Positions 37,146 through 46,928 are shown, numbered from the stretch's first letter. The stretch: 64,000 nt of DNA from Carboxylicivirga caseinilyticus (GCA_025499705.1 JAFMVE010000017.1:39853-103852); one strand, 5' to 3'. A program made the numbers and translations. Notes: generated by a model not told the origin, from the letters alone.

Positions 37146-39179
37146 ATGAAGAGAGCTTTGTTATTCACCTTGAGTTGCTTTGTGCTACACCTTGTTTATG
37201 CGCAGTACGAAAGGCCAGATTTACTGCCATTCCCTCAAAAAGTGGAGTGGAAAGATGGATTTGTTAATTTGGCTGGTACAACATTGAGTCTGCCTGATTC
37301 TTTGATGAATATGGTGCAACAGCAACTTAATGAGCTAGGTTGTACGGTAGAGCAGAAGAGTGATAGGCATCTTGAAATAAAGATGGTTGAAGCATTGAAG
37401 GATGTTCCACTTAATCAGGATGAAGCTTATCATCTTACTATCAATGAGACTAACATTTCTATTAGGGCAGTTACAAAAACAGGTATTTACAGAGCTTTAC
37501 AAACCTTAAATCAATTGGTGGTCAAACAGGGAGCAGATCTTATCGCACCTAATTGTCACATTGTTGACTGGCCCGCATTCAAGATTCGTGGTTTTATGCA
37601 CGATGTGGGGCGCAGTTATATTCCTGTTGAAGAATTGAAGAAGCAAATTGCATTGCTGTCACAATTCAAGATCAATGTTTTTCACTGGCACCTGACCGAA
37701 GATATTGCCTGGCGATTGGAAAGTAAAGTTTTTCCACAGCTTAATGATAGTTCCAATTTTGAACGTCAGGCAGGAAAATACTACACCATTGAAGAGGTCA
37801 AAGACCTGGTGAAATTCTGCCAGGAGCATCATGTGTTATTGATTCCCGAAATTGATATGCCTGGGCACAGTGCGGCTTTTACTCGTGCTTTAGGTCACGA
37901 TATGCAATCGCCTGAAGGCATGAAGCTACTCAAACAGTTGATGGATGAAGTATGCGAGGTGTTTGCCGATGTGCCTTACATTCATATTGGCACGGATGAG
38001 GTGAAATTCACGAACCCGGATTTTGTACCGGAGATGGTGGGGTATATCCGAAGTAAGGGAAAGAAAGTAATCAGCTGGAATCCGGGATGGAACTATAAAC
38101 AGGGCGAGATAGACATGTTGCAAATGTGGAGTGCACGTGGTAAAGTGCATCCGGGTATTCCGGCCATTGATTCCCGTCTGCACTACATCAATCATTTCGA
38201 TACGTTTGCTGATATCATCGCCTTATACCATAGTAATGTGGCGGGCGTTAGTGAAGCCAACGCAGATGTCGTTGGTTCGATAGTTGCCATTTGGAATGAC
38301 CGTTATGTGGATGAAACAAAACAGGTTATTGCTGAGAATGGTTTTTACCCTAGTATGCTGGCATTGGCTGAATCCACCTGGCAAGGAGGACGAGACAAGT
38401 ACTTCTATGAGCAAGGAACTTTACTGGGGGCTGTTAATAGTGAAGACTTCAAAGTGTTTAAGGATTTTGAAGAACGCATGCTCCACTTTAAAAAGAATGT
38501 TTTTAGTGAAGAGCCTTTTGCTTATGTGAAGCAAACCAATGTAAAATGGCGCATAACAGATGCTTTTCCAAATAATGGGAATTTATCACAGGTATTTCCA
38601 CCGGAGAAGAAGTTGCAAAAAGCATATGAATATCGGGAGAATGTTTATTCAACGCATGAGGTAACAGGTGCCGGAATATACCTGCGTCATGTTTGGGGAA
38701 CATTAATTCCTGGTTTTTATGCTAATCCTCAGCCAAATCATACTGCTTATGCTTACACCTGGGTTTATTCACCCATTCAGCAGGAAGCTGGTATTTACGT
38801 GCGGTTCCAGAATTACGGACGATCCGAAAAAGACCTGCCACCACCTCAAGGTAAATGGGATTACAAAGGAAGTCGTATTTGGTTGAATGATAAAGAGATT
38901 CAGCCACCTGTTTGGGAAAACACGCATACCATAAAGTCCAACGAAATATCCCTGCGAAATGAAAATTGGGAGGGACGTCCTCCAATACAGGTGCAATTAA
39001 ATAAGGGTTGGAACAAATTATTATTGAAATTACCGATAGGAGAATTTAAATCACCGGAAGTGCGATTGGTGAAGTGGATGTTTAATGCAGTAATTGTGAC
39101 AACAGATGGTCGTCAGGCTCTTGACAATATTTTTTATTCACCTGATAAGGATTTTAAAACTGTTGAACATGAGCAATAG
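37146..39179 (+). CDS. GH20 beta-N-acetylhexosaminidase (first copy)
   Basis: This 677-residue secreted protein (signal MKRALLFTLSCFVLHLVYAQ) has a GH20b-type N-terminal domain (about 25-135) and a TIM barrel starting FKIRGFMHDVGRSYIP. IDMPGHSAAF and IHIGTDEVKFTN contain the conserved barrel motifs; the Asp-Glu pair in TDEV is the substrate-assisted catalytic pair. NVFHWHLTEDIAWR is another conserved strand. The C-terminal about 170 residues form an additional beta-sandwich (KGWNKLLLKLPIG). It removes terminal GlcNAc or GalNAc, which is exposed once sialic acid and galactose are taken off. The stop overlaps the start of the next gene by 11 bp, showing tight coupling. Confidence 0.92.
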   Translation: MKRALLFTLSCFVLHLVYAQYERPDLLPFPQKVEWKDGFVNLAGTTLSLPDSLMNMVQQQLNELGCTVEQKSDRHLEIKMVEALKDVPLNQDEAYHLTINETNISIRAVTKTGIYRALQTLNQLVVKQGADLIAPNCHIVDWPAFKIRGFMHDVGRSYIPVEELKKQIALLSQFKINVFHWHLTEDIAWRLESKVFPQLNDSSNFERQAGKYYTIEEVKDLVKFCQEHHVLLIPEIDMPGHSAAFTRALGHDMQSPEGMKLLKQLMDEVCEVFADVPYIHIGTDEVKFTNPDFVPEMVGYIRSKGKKVISWNPGWNYKQGEIDMLQMWSARGKVHPGIPAIDSRLHYINHFDTFADIIALYHSNVAGVSEANADVVGSIVAIWNDRYVDETKQVIAENGFYPSMLALAESTWQGGRDKYFYEQGTLLGAVNSEDFKVFKDFEERMLHFKKNVFSEEPFAYVKQTNVKWRITDAFPNNGNLSQVFPPEKKLQKAYEYRENVYSTHEVTGAGIYLRHVWGTLIPGFYANPQPNHTAYAYTWVYSPIQQEAGIYVRFQNYGRSEKDLPPPQGKWDYKGSRIWLNDKEIQPPVWENTHTIKSNEISLRNENWEGRPPIQVQLNKGWNKLLLKLPIGEFKSPEVRLVKWMFNAVIVTTDGRQALDNIFYSPDKDFKTVEHEQ

Positions 39180-41292
39180 AGATGGACATAGAATCAATTG
39201 GGTGCTGAAATTAAGCATGCTGGCCATTCTGTTATTGATTTTTGAATCAGCCGGCTATGCTCAAAAAACTAAAGTGGCTTGTGTCGGCAATAGTGTGACA
39301 TTTGGTTACCATATTGAACAGCGAGAGACAAATTGTTACCCCGCTCAACTTCAGGCTTTGTTGGGAGAGGATTACGAAGTTGGTAATTTTGGTAAGAGTG
39401 GTGCAACTTTACTGCGTAAAGGACATCGTCCATATATGGAGCAAGCCGAATTTCAGGATGCTGTTGATTTTCAGCCAGATATATTAATTGTTTCATTGGG
39501 ATTGAACGATACGGATCCACGCAATTGGCCAAACTATCGTGACGATTTCATCGAAGATTATAGCGCCTTGCTGGAAAGCTTTCGGAAAGCAGATGGTTCG
39601 ATGCCTGAGATATGGATTGGCCGCATGACACCCATTTTTCATACGCATCCACGATTCAACTCTGGAACGCGCGATTGGTTTTGGCAGATTCAGGCAACAA
39701 TTGAGCAAGTAGCAAAAAACTGGAATGCGCGGCTTATCGATTGGCATACACCATTACATGCACGACCAGATCTGTTCCCAGACGCTTTGCACCCAACTAA
39801 AGAGGGGGCAACAATCATGGCCAAGTTGGCCTATCAACACATTACAGGCGATTTTGGTGGTTTGCAAATGGCCTCAGAGTTCAGCGATCATATGGTGTTG
39901 CAACGTGATGCGTTGATTCCGATATGGGGAACGGCTAATAGGGGTGAGCGTGTTACAGTGCAATTTAACGACACTAGTATGGACGTTGAAGCTGTATTCG
40001 ACGGAAAATGGGAAGTGGAATTGCCGTCAATGCAATGGGGTGGACCTTATGCTTTAACTATTAAAACAGAAACGAAACAAATTACTATCAAGGATGTCAT
40101 GTTAGGCGATGTATGGTTATGTTCCGGTCAGTCTAATATGGCATTTACGGTAAAGCAATCCAATAGAGGTCCAGAAGCTTTAAATCAAGCATTACCAAGC
40201 AATATCCGCTTGTTGAATTATCATCCATTGGCAGAAACAAATAATACTGCCTGGGATTCCATCACCTTACAAAGGGTGAATGAGTTGGAGTATCTATCAG
40301 GAAAATGGGAGTTGCCAAATAATCAGTCGGTTGGTGATTTTTCGGCTATCGGTTGGTACTTTGGAACACAGTTGGAGCAAGAGCTTAATATACCTATTGG
40401 CTTGATACAATTGGCTGTTGGAGGAAGTCCGACCGAAGCCTGGATTGACCGGAAAACGTTGGAACATCATCCGCAATTGGTGGATATGCTTTATAATTGG
40501 CAAAATAACGATCATACCATGCAATGGTGCCGTGAACGTGCAGGAGTTAATATTCAAGGTGCAAAATCAGCTTTTCAGCGCCATCCGTATCAACCGGCTT
40601 ATTTATATGAATCAGGAATCAGTCAGATTGAAGGATTGGCAATAAAAGGCATATTGTGGTACCAGGGTGAATCCAATGCCCATAATGTGGAATTACATGA
40701 AGTGTTATTTCCCACAATGGTGCAATCCTGGCGCGATAGCTGGAACCAACCAGATTTACCTGTTTTATTTGCACAACTATCATCCTTGAACAGAGCAAGC
40801 TGGCCACATTTTCGCGATAGTCAGCGACGATTGGCTCAACAGCTGCCCCATGTTTCTATGGTGGTGACCAGCGATTGGGGGGATGAAACGGATGTACATC
40901 CTAAGAATAAGTATCCGGTGGCCGAACGATTTGCTAATACAGCTTTACGTGAGGTTTATGGAGAAAATGATGTGCCATTTGGAAATGTGGAGATTGAGAG
41001 CGTGAATGCAGGTAAGGATCGAATAGAAATTGTTTTTAATCATACGCAAAAGCTCCAAACAACAGGTGGAGAAAATATATGGGAACTGGAAGTAGCCGGT
41101 GAGGATGGTATATTTCATCCGGCTGATGCTACTGTAAAGAAAAATACGCTTGCCATTAAAGCTGAAAATAAATCTGTTAAAGCGATTCGATATGCCTGGA
41201 AGCCTTATTCTCAGGCTAATTTGACCAACGAAAACGGAACTCCGGTTTCTACTTTTCGAATAGATGCTCCATTTGATAACAAGACTAAATAA
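39169..41292 (+). CDS. Bifunctional esterase: SGNH/GDSL domain fused to sialate O-acetylesterase (SASA) domain
   Basis: The ATG at 39169 overlaps the GH20 stop and precedes a membrane-type signal (LSMLAILLLIFESAGYAQ), so it is preferred to a longer frame opening at 39106. The N-terminal SGNH domain (about 35-235) shows VACVGNSVTFGYHI (Ser nucleophile), VSLGLNDTDP (Asn) and DALHPTKEG (Asp/His). The second domain (about 245-690) carries WLCSGQSNMAF and ILWYQGESNAHN, the hallmarks of sialate O-acetylesterase. O-acetyl groups on sialic acid block sialidases, so this enzyme would clear 9-O (and perhaps 4/7-O) acetyls ahead of GH33. Two-domain NanS-like esterases are known in sialic acid loci of Bacteroidota. 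Confidence 0.9.
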   Translation: MSNRDGHRINWVLKLSMLAILLLIFESAGYAQKTKVACVGNSVTFGYHIEQRETNCYPAQLQALLGEDYEVGNFGKSGATLLRKGHRPYMEQAEFQDAVDFQPDILIVSLGLNDTDPRNWPNYRDDFIEDYSALLESFRKADGSMPEIWIGRMTPIFHTHPRFNSGTRDWFWQIQATIEQVAKNWNARLIDWHTPLHARPDLFPDALHPTKEGATIMAKLAYQHITGDFGGLQMASEFSDHMVLQRDALIPIWGTANRGERVTVQFNDTSMDVEAVFDGKWEVELPSMQWGGPYALTIKTETKQITIKDVMLGDVWLCSGQSNMAFTVKQSNRGPEALNQALPSNIRLLNYHPLAETNNTAWDSITLQRVNELEYLSGKWELPNNQSVGDFSAIGWYFGTQLEQELNIPIGLIQLAVGGSPTEAWIDRKTLEHHPQLVDMLYNWQNNDHTMQWCRERAGVNIQGAKSAFQRHPYQPAYLYESGISQIEGLAIKGILWYQGESNAHNVELHEVLFPTMVQSWRDSWNQPDLPVLFAQLSSLNRASWPHFRDSQRRLAQQLPHVSMVVTSDWGDETDVHPKNKYPVAERFANTALREVYGENDVPFGNVEIESVNAGKDRIEIVFNHTQKLQTTGGENIWELEVAGEDGIFHPADATVKKNTLAIKAENKSVKAIRYAWKPYSQANLTNENGTPVSTFRIDAPFDNKTK

Positions 41293-41298
41293 CAGACC

Positions 41299-41982
41299 AT
41301 GATACGCAATTCAACAAATACACGATGGTTCAGCATGCTGGGCCTAATGATTATACTGACAACTGTGCAGGGGTTGGCGCAGGAGTCTCGTTTTGGTACT
41401 TATTACCAGCAACGAAAGACATTGTTTGAAAAGTTACCAAATACTAAAAAGGAAATTATCTTTCTGGGGAACAGTATTACTGATGGCTGCGAATGGAGCG
41501 AGTTATTGCAGAATAAGCGTGTAAAAAACCGCGGAATAAGTGGCGATATTACTGAAGGAGTGCTGCATCGATTGGCCGAAGTAACCGAATCGAAACCTGC
41601 CAAAGTGTTTTTGCTGATTGGTGTTAATGACTTGGCGCGGGGCATTTCGAACGATACCATTTTCTCGAATATCTGCAGAATAGCTCAGCTAATAAATGAG
41701 CAATCGCCTAAAACAAAAGTATATATTCAGAGCATTCTGCCGGTGAATCCTGATTTTGGAAAATTTACCGGACATTGCTCCAAAACCGATGATATTTTGT
41801 GGATAAATGAACAGCTGGTCAAGTGGTGCGAACATGAGCCAGCTGAATTTATTGACCTGTTTTCACACTTCAGAAATACCACTGACAACCTGATGAATCC
41901 TTCATACACAAATGATGGGCTGCATCTGACTGGTGAAGGCTATTTGCTGTGGGCCAAGATTATTAAGCCATATTTAAAATGA
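41299..41982 (+). CDS. SGNH/GDSL-family esterase, secreted
   Basis: This 227-residue protein has a signal peptide (to about residue 29, QGLAQ) and a single SGNH domain. EIIFLGNSITDGCEW holds block I with the Ser nucleophile, KNRGISGDIT the Gly block, LLIGVNDLARG the Asn block and NDGLHLTGEGYLLWA the Asp-x-x-His block. It starts 6 bp after the preceding esterase gene. It resembles platelet-activating-factor acetylhydrolase-like esterases found next to sialic acid genes, so a second deacetylase for sialic acid is plausible, but deacetylation of hexosamines cannot be excluded. Confidence 0.85.
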   Translation: MIRNSTNTRWFSMLGLMIILTTVQGLAQESRFGTYYQQRKTLFEKLPNTKKEIIFLGNSITDGCEWSELLQNKRVKNRGISGDITEGVLHRLAEVTESKPAKVFLLIGVNDLARGISNDTIFSNICRIAQLINEQSPKTKVYIQSILPVNPDFGKFTGHCSKTDDILWINEQLVKWCEHEPAEFIDLFSHFRNTTDNLMNPSYTNDGLHLTGEGYLLWAKIIKPYLK

Positions 41983-42038
41983 TGTAGCTATTGACTGCTT
42001 ATTAAAAAGAGAGATAAAACGAACAGATATAATTAACG

Positions 42039-42962
42039 ATGGAAAAGATTAAAGGACTTGTAGCAGCACCTTTCACGCCAATGACGACTGATGGTGCCAT
42101 TAATTTGAATATTATCCCTTCTTACTACCAATTTTTGAAACAAAATGGCGTGGCCGGTGCGTTTATTAACGGAAGTACCGGTGAAGGGGTGTCACAAACA
42201 ATGCAGGAGCGCAAGCAGGTGACTGAAGCCTGGGCCAATGAAATTAAGCAGGATGCTTCGCCTATGAAGCTGATTAATTTAGTGGGAGGAACGTCTTACC
42301 AGGAATGCATTGAGCTAGCCAAACATTCACAGTCAGTAGGCGTTGATGCCATTGCCATACTAGCACCTTTTTACTTCAAGCCGCCAAGCGTTAAGGAGCT
42401 GGCTGAATTTGTAAAAATGATCGGACAAGCAGTGCCTGAATTGCCGGTATATTTCTATCATATCCCGGTGTTGACAGGTGTAGGATTTGCCATGATTGAT
42501 TTAATGAAAGAACTGCATGGGCAGATGCCAAATTTTGCCGGAATTAAATACACTCATGAGGATTTCATGGATTACCTCTCATGTCTGCACTTTGCCGATG
42601 GCCAGTACGATATGCTGTGGGGAAGAGATGAGAATATGCTGTCTGCCTTAGTTTTAGGAGCCGAAGGTAGTGTTGGAAGCACATTTAACTATGCAGCTCC
42701 GCTTTATCATCAACTGATGGCAGCATACGAGAAAGGAGAAATTAAGGAAGCCCGTCTACTGCAACAGCAGTCCATCGATATGATTCGCTTATTGGGGAAA
42801 TATGGAGGCATTGGCACAGGTAAAGCCTTTATGCGCTATGTTGGTATTGAATGCGGCGGATTCCGTTTGCCAGTTAAAGCCATGGCAGAAGAAGCGTATC
42901 AACAATTTGTTCAGGATGTGAAAGCGCTGGAAATGGAAGCGTTGTTTTCAAAAGGAGAGTAG
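42039..42962 (+). CDS. nanA: N-acetylneuraminate lyase (DapA/NanA superfamily)
   Basis: This 307-residue cytoplasmic TIM-barrel aldolase has no signal peptide. GAFINGSTGEGVSQTMQER is the substrate-carboxylate loop, VYFYHIPVLTGVGF holds the catalytic Tyr and FAGIKYTHEDF the Schiff-base Lys. The YHIP and GIKYT forms fit N-acetylneuraminate lyase better than dihydrodipicolinate synthase. It cleaves Neu5Ac to pyruvate and ManNAc. It lies 56 bp after the esterase and 1 bp before the transporter fusion, followed by the epimerase that uses ManNAc, so the assignment is strongly supported by context. Confidence 0.93.
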   Translation: MEKIKGLVAAPFTPMTTDGAINLNIIPSYYQFLKQNGVAGAFINGSTGEGVSQTMQERKQVTEAWANEIKQDASPMKLINLVGGTSYQECIELAKHSQSVGVDAIAILAPFYFKPPSVKELAEFVKMIGQAVPELPVYFYHIPVLTGVGFAMIDLMKELHGQMPNFAGIKYTHEDFMDYLSCLHFADGQYDMLWGRDENMLSALVLGAEGSVGSTFNYAAPLYHQLMAAYEKGEIKEARLLQQQSIDMIRLLGKYGGIGTGKAFMRYVGIECGGFRLPVKAMAEEAYQQFVQDVKALEMEALFSKGE

Positions 42963-42963
42963 C

Positions 42964-45615
42964 ATGAGACATACAGCATTTTTTGTACTACTTTTATTAT
43001 CAACGCTGCTTGGGTCTGTTAAGGCTCAACAGCATCTGACTCAGTCATCGCTGGATGTTTTACCCGCCATTAGTAAAGGCCATCCTCATCATGGTTGGGC
43101 CGGTGCCTTTATAGGTCAACATAACGATGTAGTAGTGCTGGCAGGAGGTTCTGCTTTTCCAGATGCCAAACCATGGGAAGATGGTCAAAAACAATATTCC
43201 AATGAGGTATTATTGGGGTGGGAAGAAAACGGGCAATTCACCTGGCATTTAGATAAAAATCAGTTGCCCGAATCAGCTGCAGGAGGAGCAGCTGTGTCTT
43301 TGCCAGAAGGAATTCTATGCACAGGTGGAGCCAATGAAAAGGGAATATTGGCTGAAGCATCTCTTATCAAAGTAACGAGTCAGTCTACTGAAATTTTGCC
43401 TTTTACCAATCTGCCATTTCCATTGAAAGATCACGGGATGGCCGTTATAGGTCGTGAGGTATTCATCATTGGGGGCATGACCCCTCAAGGCTACAACATG
43501 AAAGTGTTGGTGTTAAATTTGGATGCTCCAGAAAAGGGCTGGCGGATGCAAGCCGGATTGCCATATGGTATTACCAATGCCGTTGTGGAAAGCCAAATGG
43601 ATGGAAACGAGCAGTGTTTATATGTGATTGGTGGCCGGTACAAGCAGGAAGGGGAGTCTATTACTACCTTTAGTGGAGAAGTATGGAAGTACATTCCATC
43701 ACAACAGAAATGGGAACAAAAGAATCCGATTACGATAGCAGGGCAACGTTCCATGAAATTGGCCGCAGCAGCTGGTGTTAAGATGGGTGCTTCACACATT
43801 GTTCTAGTAGGAGGTGACAGTGGTGATGTGTTTAACCAGGTAGAAAAAGTCATTGGAATGATGGCTTCGGATAATGATTCTGTTCGTCAAAAGGCATTGG
43901 AGGAACGCAATCAGTTGTGGTTAAATCACAGTGGATTCAATAAAAAAATATTGGTTTATAATACCATTACCGATAGCTGGTTTAGTGCCGGAGAGTTGGA
44001 TAGTAATGCTCCGGCTGTAACTTCAGCCGTCATTTGGAAAAATAAAGTGCTGGTGCCTTCAGGGGAGATTCGTCCGGGTATTCGCACTGACCAGGTTATT
44101 GCGTTGGATTTTGAATCGAATGGCGGATTCGGCTGGTTGAATTACCTCGTGTTGGTACTCTACTTAATAGCGATGTTGCTACTTGGCTTCTATTTTATGA
44201 AGCGTGAAGGTGATGATCAGGACTTTTTTAAAGCAGGTGGTCGTATTCCATGGTGGGCAGCTGGTATCAGTATTTTTGCCACTACCTTAAGTGCCATTAC
44301 TTTTATCGCCATTCCGGCTAAAGCCTATGCTACCGACTGGCGTATGCTGATATTCAACTTTACCATTATCATGGTGGTACCGATCATTATTCGTTATTAC
44401 CTGCCGTTTTTCAGGCGTTTAAATATCGGAACTGCCTATGAATATCTGGAGATGCGCTTTAACCGGACCGTGCGTTGGGTGGCGTCGGTGCTGTTTATCC
44501 TGTTTATGATCACGCGCATTGCCATTGTATTGTTTCTACCTTCATTGGCTTTACATACGGTAACTGGGTTTAGTGTTTACTGGTCTATCATCATTATGGG
44601 TGTGGTGACTATAGTGTACTGCACCAGTGGTGGTATTGAAGCAGTTGTATGGGGCGATGTTATACAGGGATTCATCCTCATGGCAGGTGCCTTATTTGCG
44701 TTGGTTTTTATGATTGGCGGAGTGGATGGCGGTTTGGGTGGTTTCATCCAGTTATCGCTTGACCAGGATAAGTTGTATTTGTTCGATACCAGCCTGGATT
44801 GGTCCAAACCGGTTATGTGGGTGGTACTTTTAGGCGGCTTTGCCAATAGTTTAATTGCCTATACCAGTGACCAATCGGTGGTACAACGCTATATGACTAC
44901 CAAGGATGAGCGTGCTACGGCCAGGAGTATCTGGTTAAACGGAATTATCAGTGTGCCGGTATCGATTATTTTCTTCTTGTTAGGTACAGGCTTATACGCC
45001 TTTTATACATCCAATCCGGAAGCGATTTCCATTACGATTCCAAAACTGGATGCCGTCTTTCCGCATTTTATTGTGAGTGAGATGCCGGCAGGATTAGCAG
45101 GTTTGTTAATTGCAGCGGTTTTTGCTGCAGCTATGTCCACTTTGTCATCCAACATTAACTCGGTAGCTGCTGTGATTACATCTGATTTTTACAAAGTGCT
45201 GAAATTGAATGTGTCTGCCAAAAGTACCTTGCTGGTGGCGCGTTGGTCCGGTATCATCGTCGGAGTGTTGGGTATTGGCATGGCTTTGGTATTAGCCACC
45301 TGGGATATTGCTTCGTTATGGGATCAGTTCAATACCTTCCTGGGATTATTAACCGGAGGATTAGCAGCTTTCTTTATGATGGGTATCTTCTTTAAGCGTA
45401 TTTCTGGTATTGCAGCCTTAATTGGTGTGGCAGTTGGTTTGGTGGCTTTACTTTATCTGCGTAATGCTTCCGATATGTCGTTTCTGTTGTATGGTGCAGC
45501 CGGCATTACAGTGAGCGTGTTGGTAGGATGGCTATTAAGTTTTATCTGGCCTGCTAAATTTGTAGAAAGTCAGTTAGTTTATGAAGGAATTAAAAAGAAT
45601 CGGGAAAGGATTTAG
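42964..45615 (+). CDS. Kelch N-acetylneuraminate mutarotase fused to sodium:solute symporter
   Basis: The 883-residue protein starts with a signal peptide (MRHTAFFVLLLLSTLLGSVKAQ). A Kelch beta-propeller (about 25-385) follows, with repeats such as DVVVLAGGSAFPDAKPWEDG, REVFIIGGMTPQGYNMKV, QCLYVIGGRYKQEGES and IVLVGGDSG, of the cyclically permuted NanM/YjhT mutarotase type. From about 395 (WLNYLVLVLYLIAMLLLGFYF) it becomes an SSS-family symporter with FFKAGGRIPWWAAGISIFAT, TSGGIEAVVWGDVIQG and ATWDIASLWDQFNTFLGLL blocks and about 13 predicted helices. The mutarotase would sit in the periplasm and supply the anomer the transporter prefers. Sialic acid specificity follows from the neighbouring lyase and epimerase. 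Confidence 0.9.
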   Translation: MRHTAFFVLLLLSTLLGSVKAQQHLTQSSLDVLPAISKGHPHHGWAGAFIGQHNDVVVLAGGSAFPDAKPWEDGQKQYSNEVLLGWEENGQFTWHLDKNQLPESAAGGAAVSLPEGILCTGGANEKGILAEASLIKVTSQSTEILPFTNLPFPLKDHGMAVIGREVFIIGGMTPQGYNMKVLVLNLDAPEKGWRMQAGLPYGITNAVVESQMDGNEQCLYVIGGRYKQEGESITTFSGEVWKYIPSQQKWEQKNPITIAGQRSMKLAAAAGVKMGASHIVLVGGDSGDVFNQVEKVIGMMASDNDSVRQKALEERNQLWLNHSGFNKKILVYNTITDSWFSAGELDSNAPAVTSAVIWKNKVLVPSGEIRPGIRTDQVIALDFESNGGFGWLNYLVLVLYLIAMLLLGFYFMKREGDDQDFFKAGGRIPWWAAGISIFATTLSAITFIAIPAKAYATDWRMLIFNFTIIMVVPIIIRYYLPFFRRLNIGTAYEYLEMRFNRTVRWVASVLFILFMITRIAIVLFLPSLALHTVTGFSVYWSIIIMGVVTIVYCTSGGIEAVVWGDVIQGFILMAGALFALVFMIGGVDGGLGGFIQLSLDQDKLYLFDTSLDWSKPVMWVVLLGGFANSLIAYTSDQSVVQRYMTTKDERATARSIWLNGIISVPVSIIFFLLGTGLYAFYTSNPEAISITIPKLDAVFPHFIVSEMPAGLAGLLIAAVFAAAMSTLSSNINSVAAVITSDFYKVLKLNVSAKSTLLVARWSGIIVGVLGIGMALVLATWDIASLWDQFNTFLGLLTGGLAAFFMMGIFFKRISGIAALIGVAVGLVALLYLRNASDMSFLLYGAAGITVSVLVGWLLSFIWPAKFVESQLVYEGIKKNRERI

Positions 45616-45617
45616 TG

Positions 45618-46814
45618 ATGAATAATAGAAAAGTTAGTAAAGAACGCATCGAACAATTAATCAACCAATATCGGAATGAATTGGAGAGTAGCGTGATTCC
45701 TTTCTGGATGAATCACTCAAAAGACACAACTCATGGTGGTTATTTTACCTGCCTGACCAGGGAAGGAGAGGTATATGATACCGACAAGTTTATCTGGTTG
45801 CAGGCCCGTGAGGTATGGCAGTTTGCTAAATTGTACAACACCTACGAACAAAGGGAAGAGTGGCTTGAAATGGCCTTGCATGGTGCCCGTTTTTTGCAGA
45901 AGCATGGCGCAGATGAGAAAGGGCAATGGTATTTTTCATTGAATCAGCAAGGTGAGCCTTTGGTTCAACCATACAATATTTTTTCGGATTGCTTTGCAAC
46001 AATGGCGTTTGGCCAGTTATACAAGGCGACAGGAGATGAGGAATATGGACAGCTGGCCCGTGATACGTTTTACTCAATTCTAAAACGTCAGGATAATCCC
46101 AAAGGAACCTACAGCAAAGCGTATCCAGGAACACGGGTACTAAAGAATTTTGCATTGCCCATGATTTTATCCAATCTGGCTTTGGAAATCGAATCCCTAT
46201 TACCGCAGGAAATGATTCAGGAGACATTGGACAAAATCATTCATGAGGTGATGGATGTGTTCTATTTTCCAGAAGAGGGGCTTGTTTTGGAGAACGTGAG
46301 TCCGGAAGGACAATTTGTAGATTGCTTTGAGGGGCGATTATTGAATCCGGGGCATGCCATCGAGGCCATGTGGTTTATGATGGATTTGGGCGAAAAGCTG
46401 AATCGACCTGAATTAATAGAGAAAGCCGTTAAAATCACCTTAGATACTTTGGAATATGGTTGGGATAAAGAACATGGAGGAATCGTTTATTTCATGGATT
46501 TAAAGGGCCATCCAAACCAACAGCTCGAATGGGATCAGAAGCTTTGGTGGGTACATCTGGAGACTTTGGTAGCATTGCTGAAAGGCTATTATCATACCGG
46601 AAATGAGGCTTGTTGGGAATGGTTTGAAAAAGTACATGATTATGCCTGGAATCACTTTTCAGATCCGGAGCATGGAGAATGGTTTGGCTACCTTAACCGA
46701 GAAGGAAAAGTATTGCTGTCACTAAAAGGCGGCAAGTGGAAAGGTTGCTTTCATGTGCCCAGAGGTTTGATGTTTTGTTTACAAACTTTGGAACGCATTA
46801 ATGATAGGAAATAG
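45618..46814 (+). CDS. nanE: N-acylglucosamine 2-epimerase (AGE/RnBP family)
   Basis: The 398-residue cytoplasmic (alpha/alpha)6-barrel enzyme starts at ATG 45618, 2 bp after the transporter stop; a GTG at 45615 overlaps that stop and is less likely. Blocks HGGYFTCLTREGEVYDTDKFIWLQAR, LNPGHAIEAMWFMMDLG and KLWWVHLETLVALL are typical of the AGE family, including the conserved His residues used for proton transfer (two in the GHAIE and WVHLE blocks). It epimerises ManNAc to GlcNAc after the lyase step. This gives the NanLET-type route seen in Bacteroidota, in place of the kinase/ManNAc-6-P route. No GlcNAc kinase lies in the window. Confidence 0.92.
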   Translation: MNNRKVSKERIEQLINQYRNELESSVIPFWMNHSKDTTHGGYFTCLTREGEVYDTDKFIWLQAREVWQFAKLYNTYEQREEWLEMALHGARFLQKHGADEKGQWYFSLNQQGEPLVQPYNIFSDCFATMAFGQLYKATGDEEYGQLARDTFYSILKRQDNPKGTYSKAYPGTRVLKNFALPMILSNLALEIESLLPQEMIQETLDKIIHEVMDVFYFPEEGLVLENVSPEGQFVDCFEGRLLNPGHAIEAMWFMMDLGEKLNRPELIEKAVKITLDTLEYGWDKEHGGIVYFMDLKGHPNQQLEWDQKLWWVHLETLVALLKGYYHTGNEACWEWFEKVHDYAWNHFSDPEHGEWFGYLNREGKVLLSLKGGKWKGCFHVPRGLMFCLQTLERINDRK

Positions 46815-46839
46815 TTTTTCCTGTTTGTATATATTTTTG

Positions 46840-46864
46840 AGGCCGGTTGTTACCGGCCTTTTTT
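46840..46864. terminator. Rho-independent terminator between convergent epimerase and HTCS genes
   Basis: AGGCCGG (46840-46846), loop TTGTTA and CCGGCCT (46853-46859) form a G+C-rich stem followed by a T tract. It ends the sialic acid operon. Confidence 0.88.
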
Positions 46865-46928
46865 GTTAAGAGTCTATTGTCAATTAAGTTTACGATAAGA
46901 GGAATGTATGCAATGGTACATTATTTTG

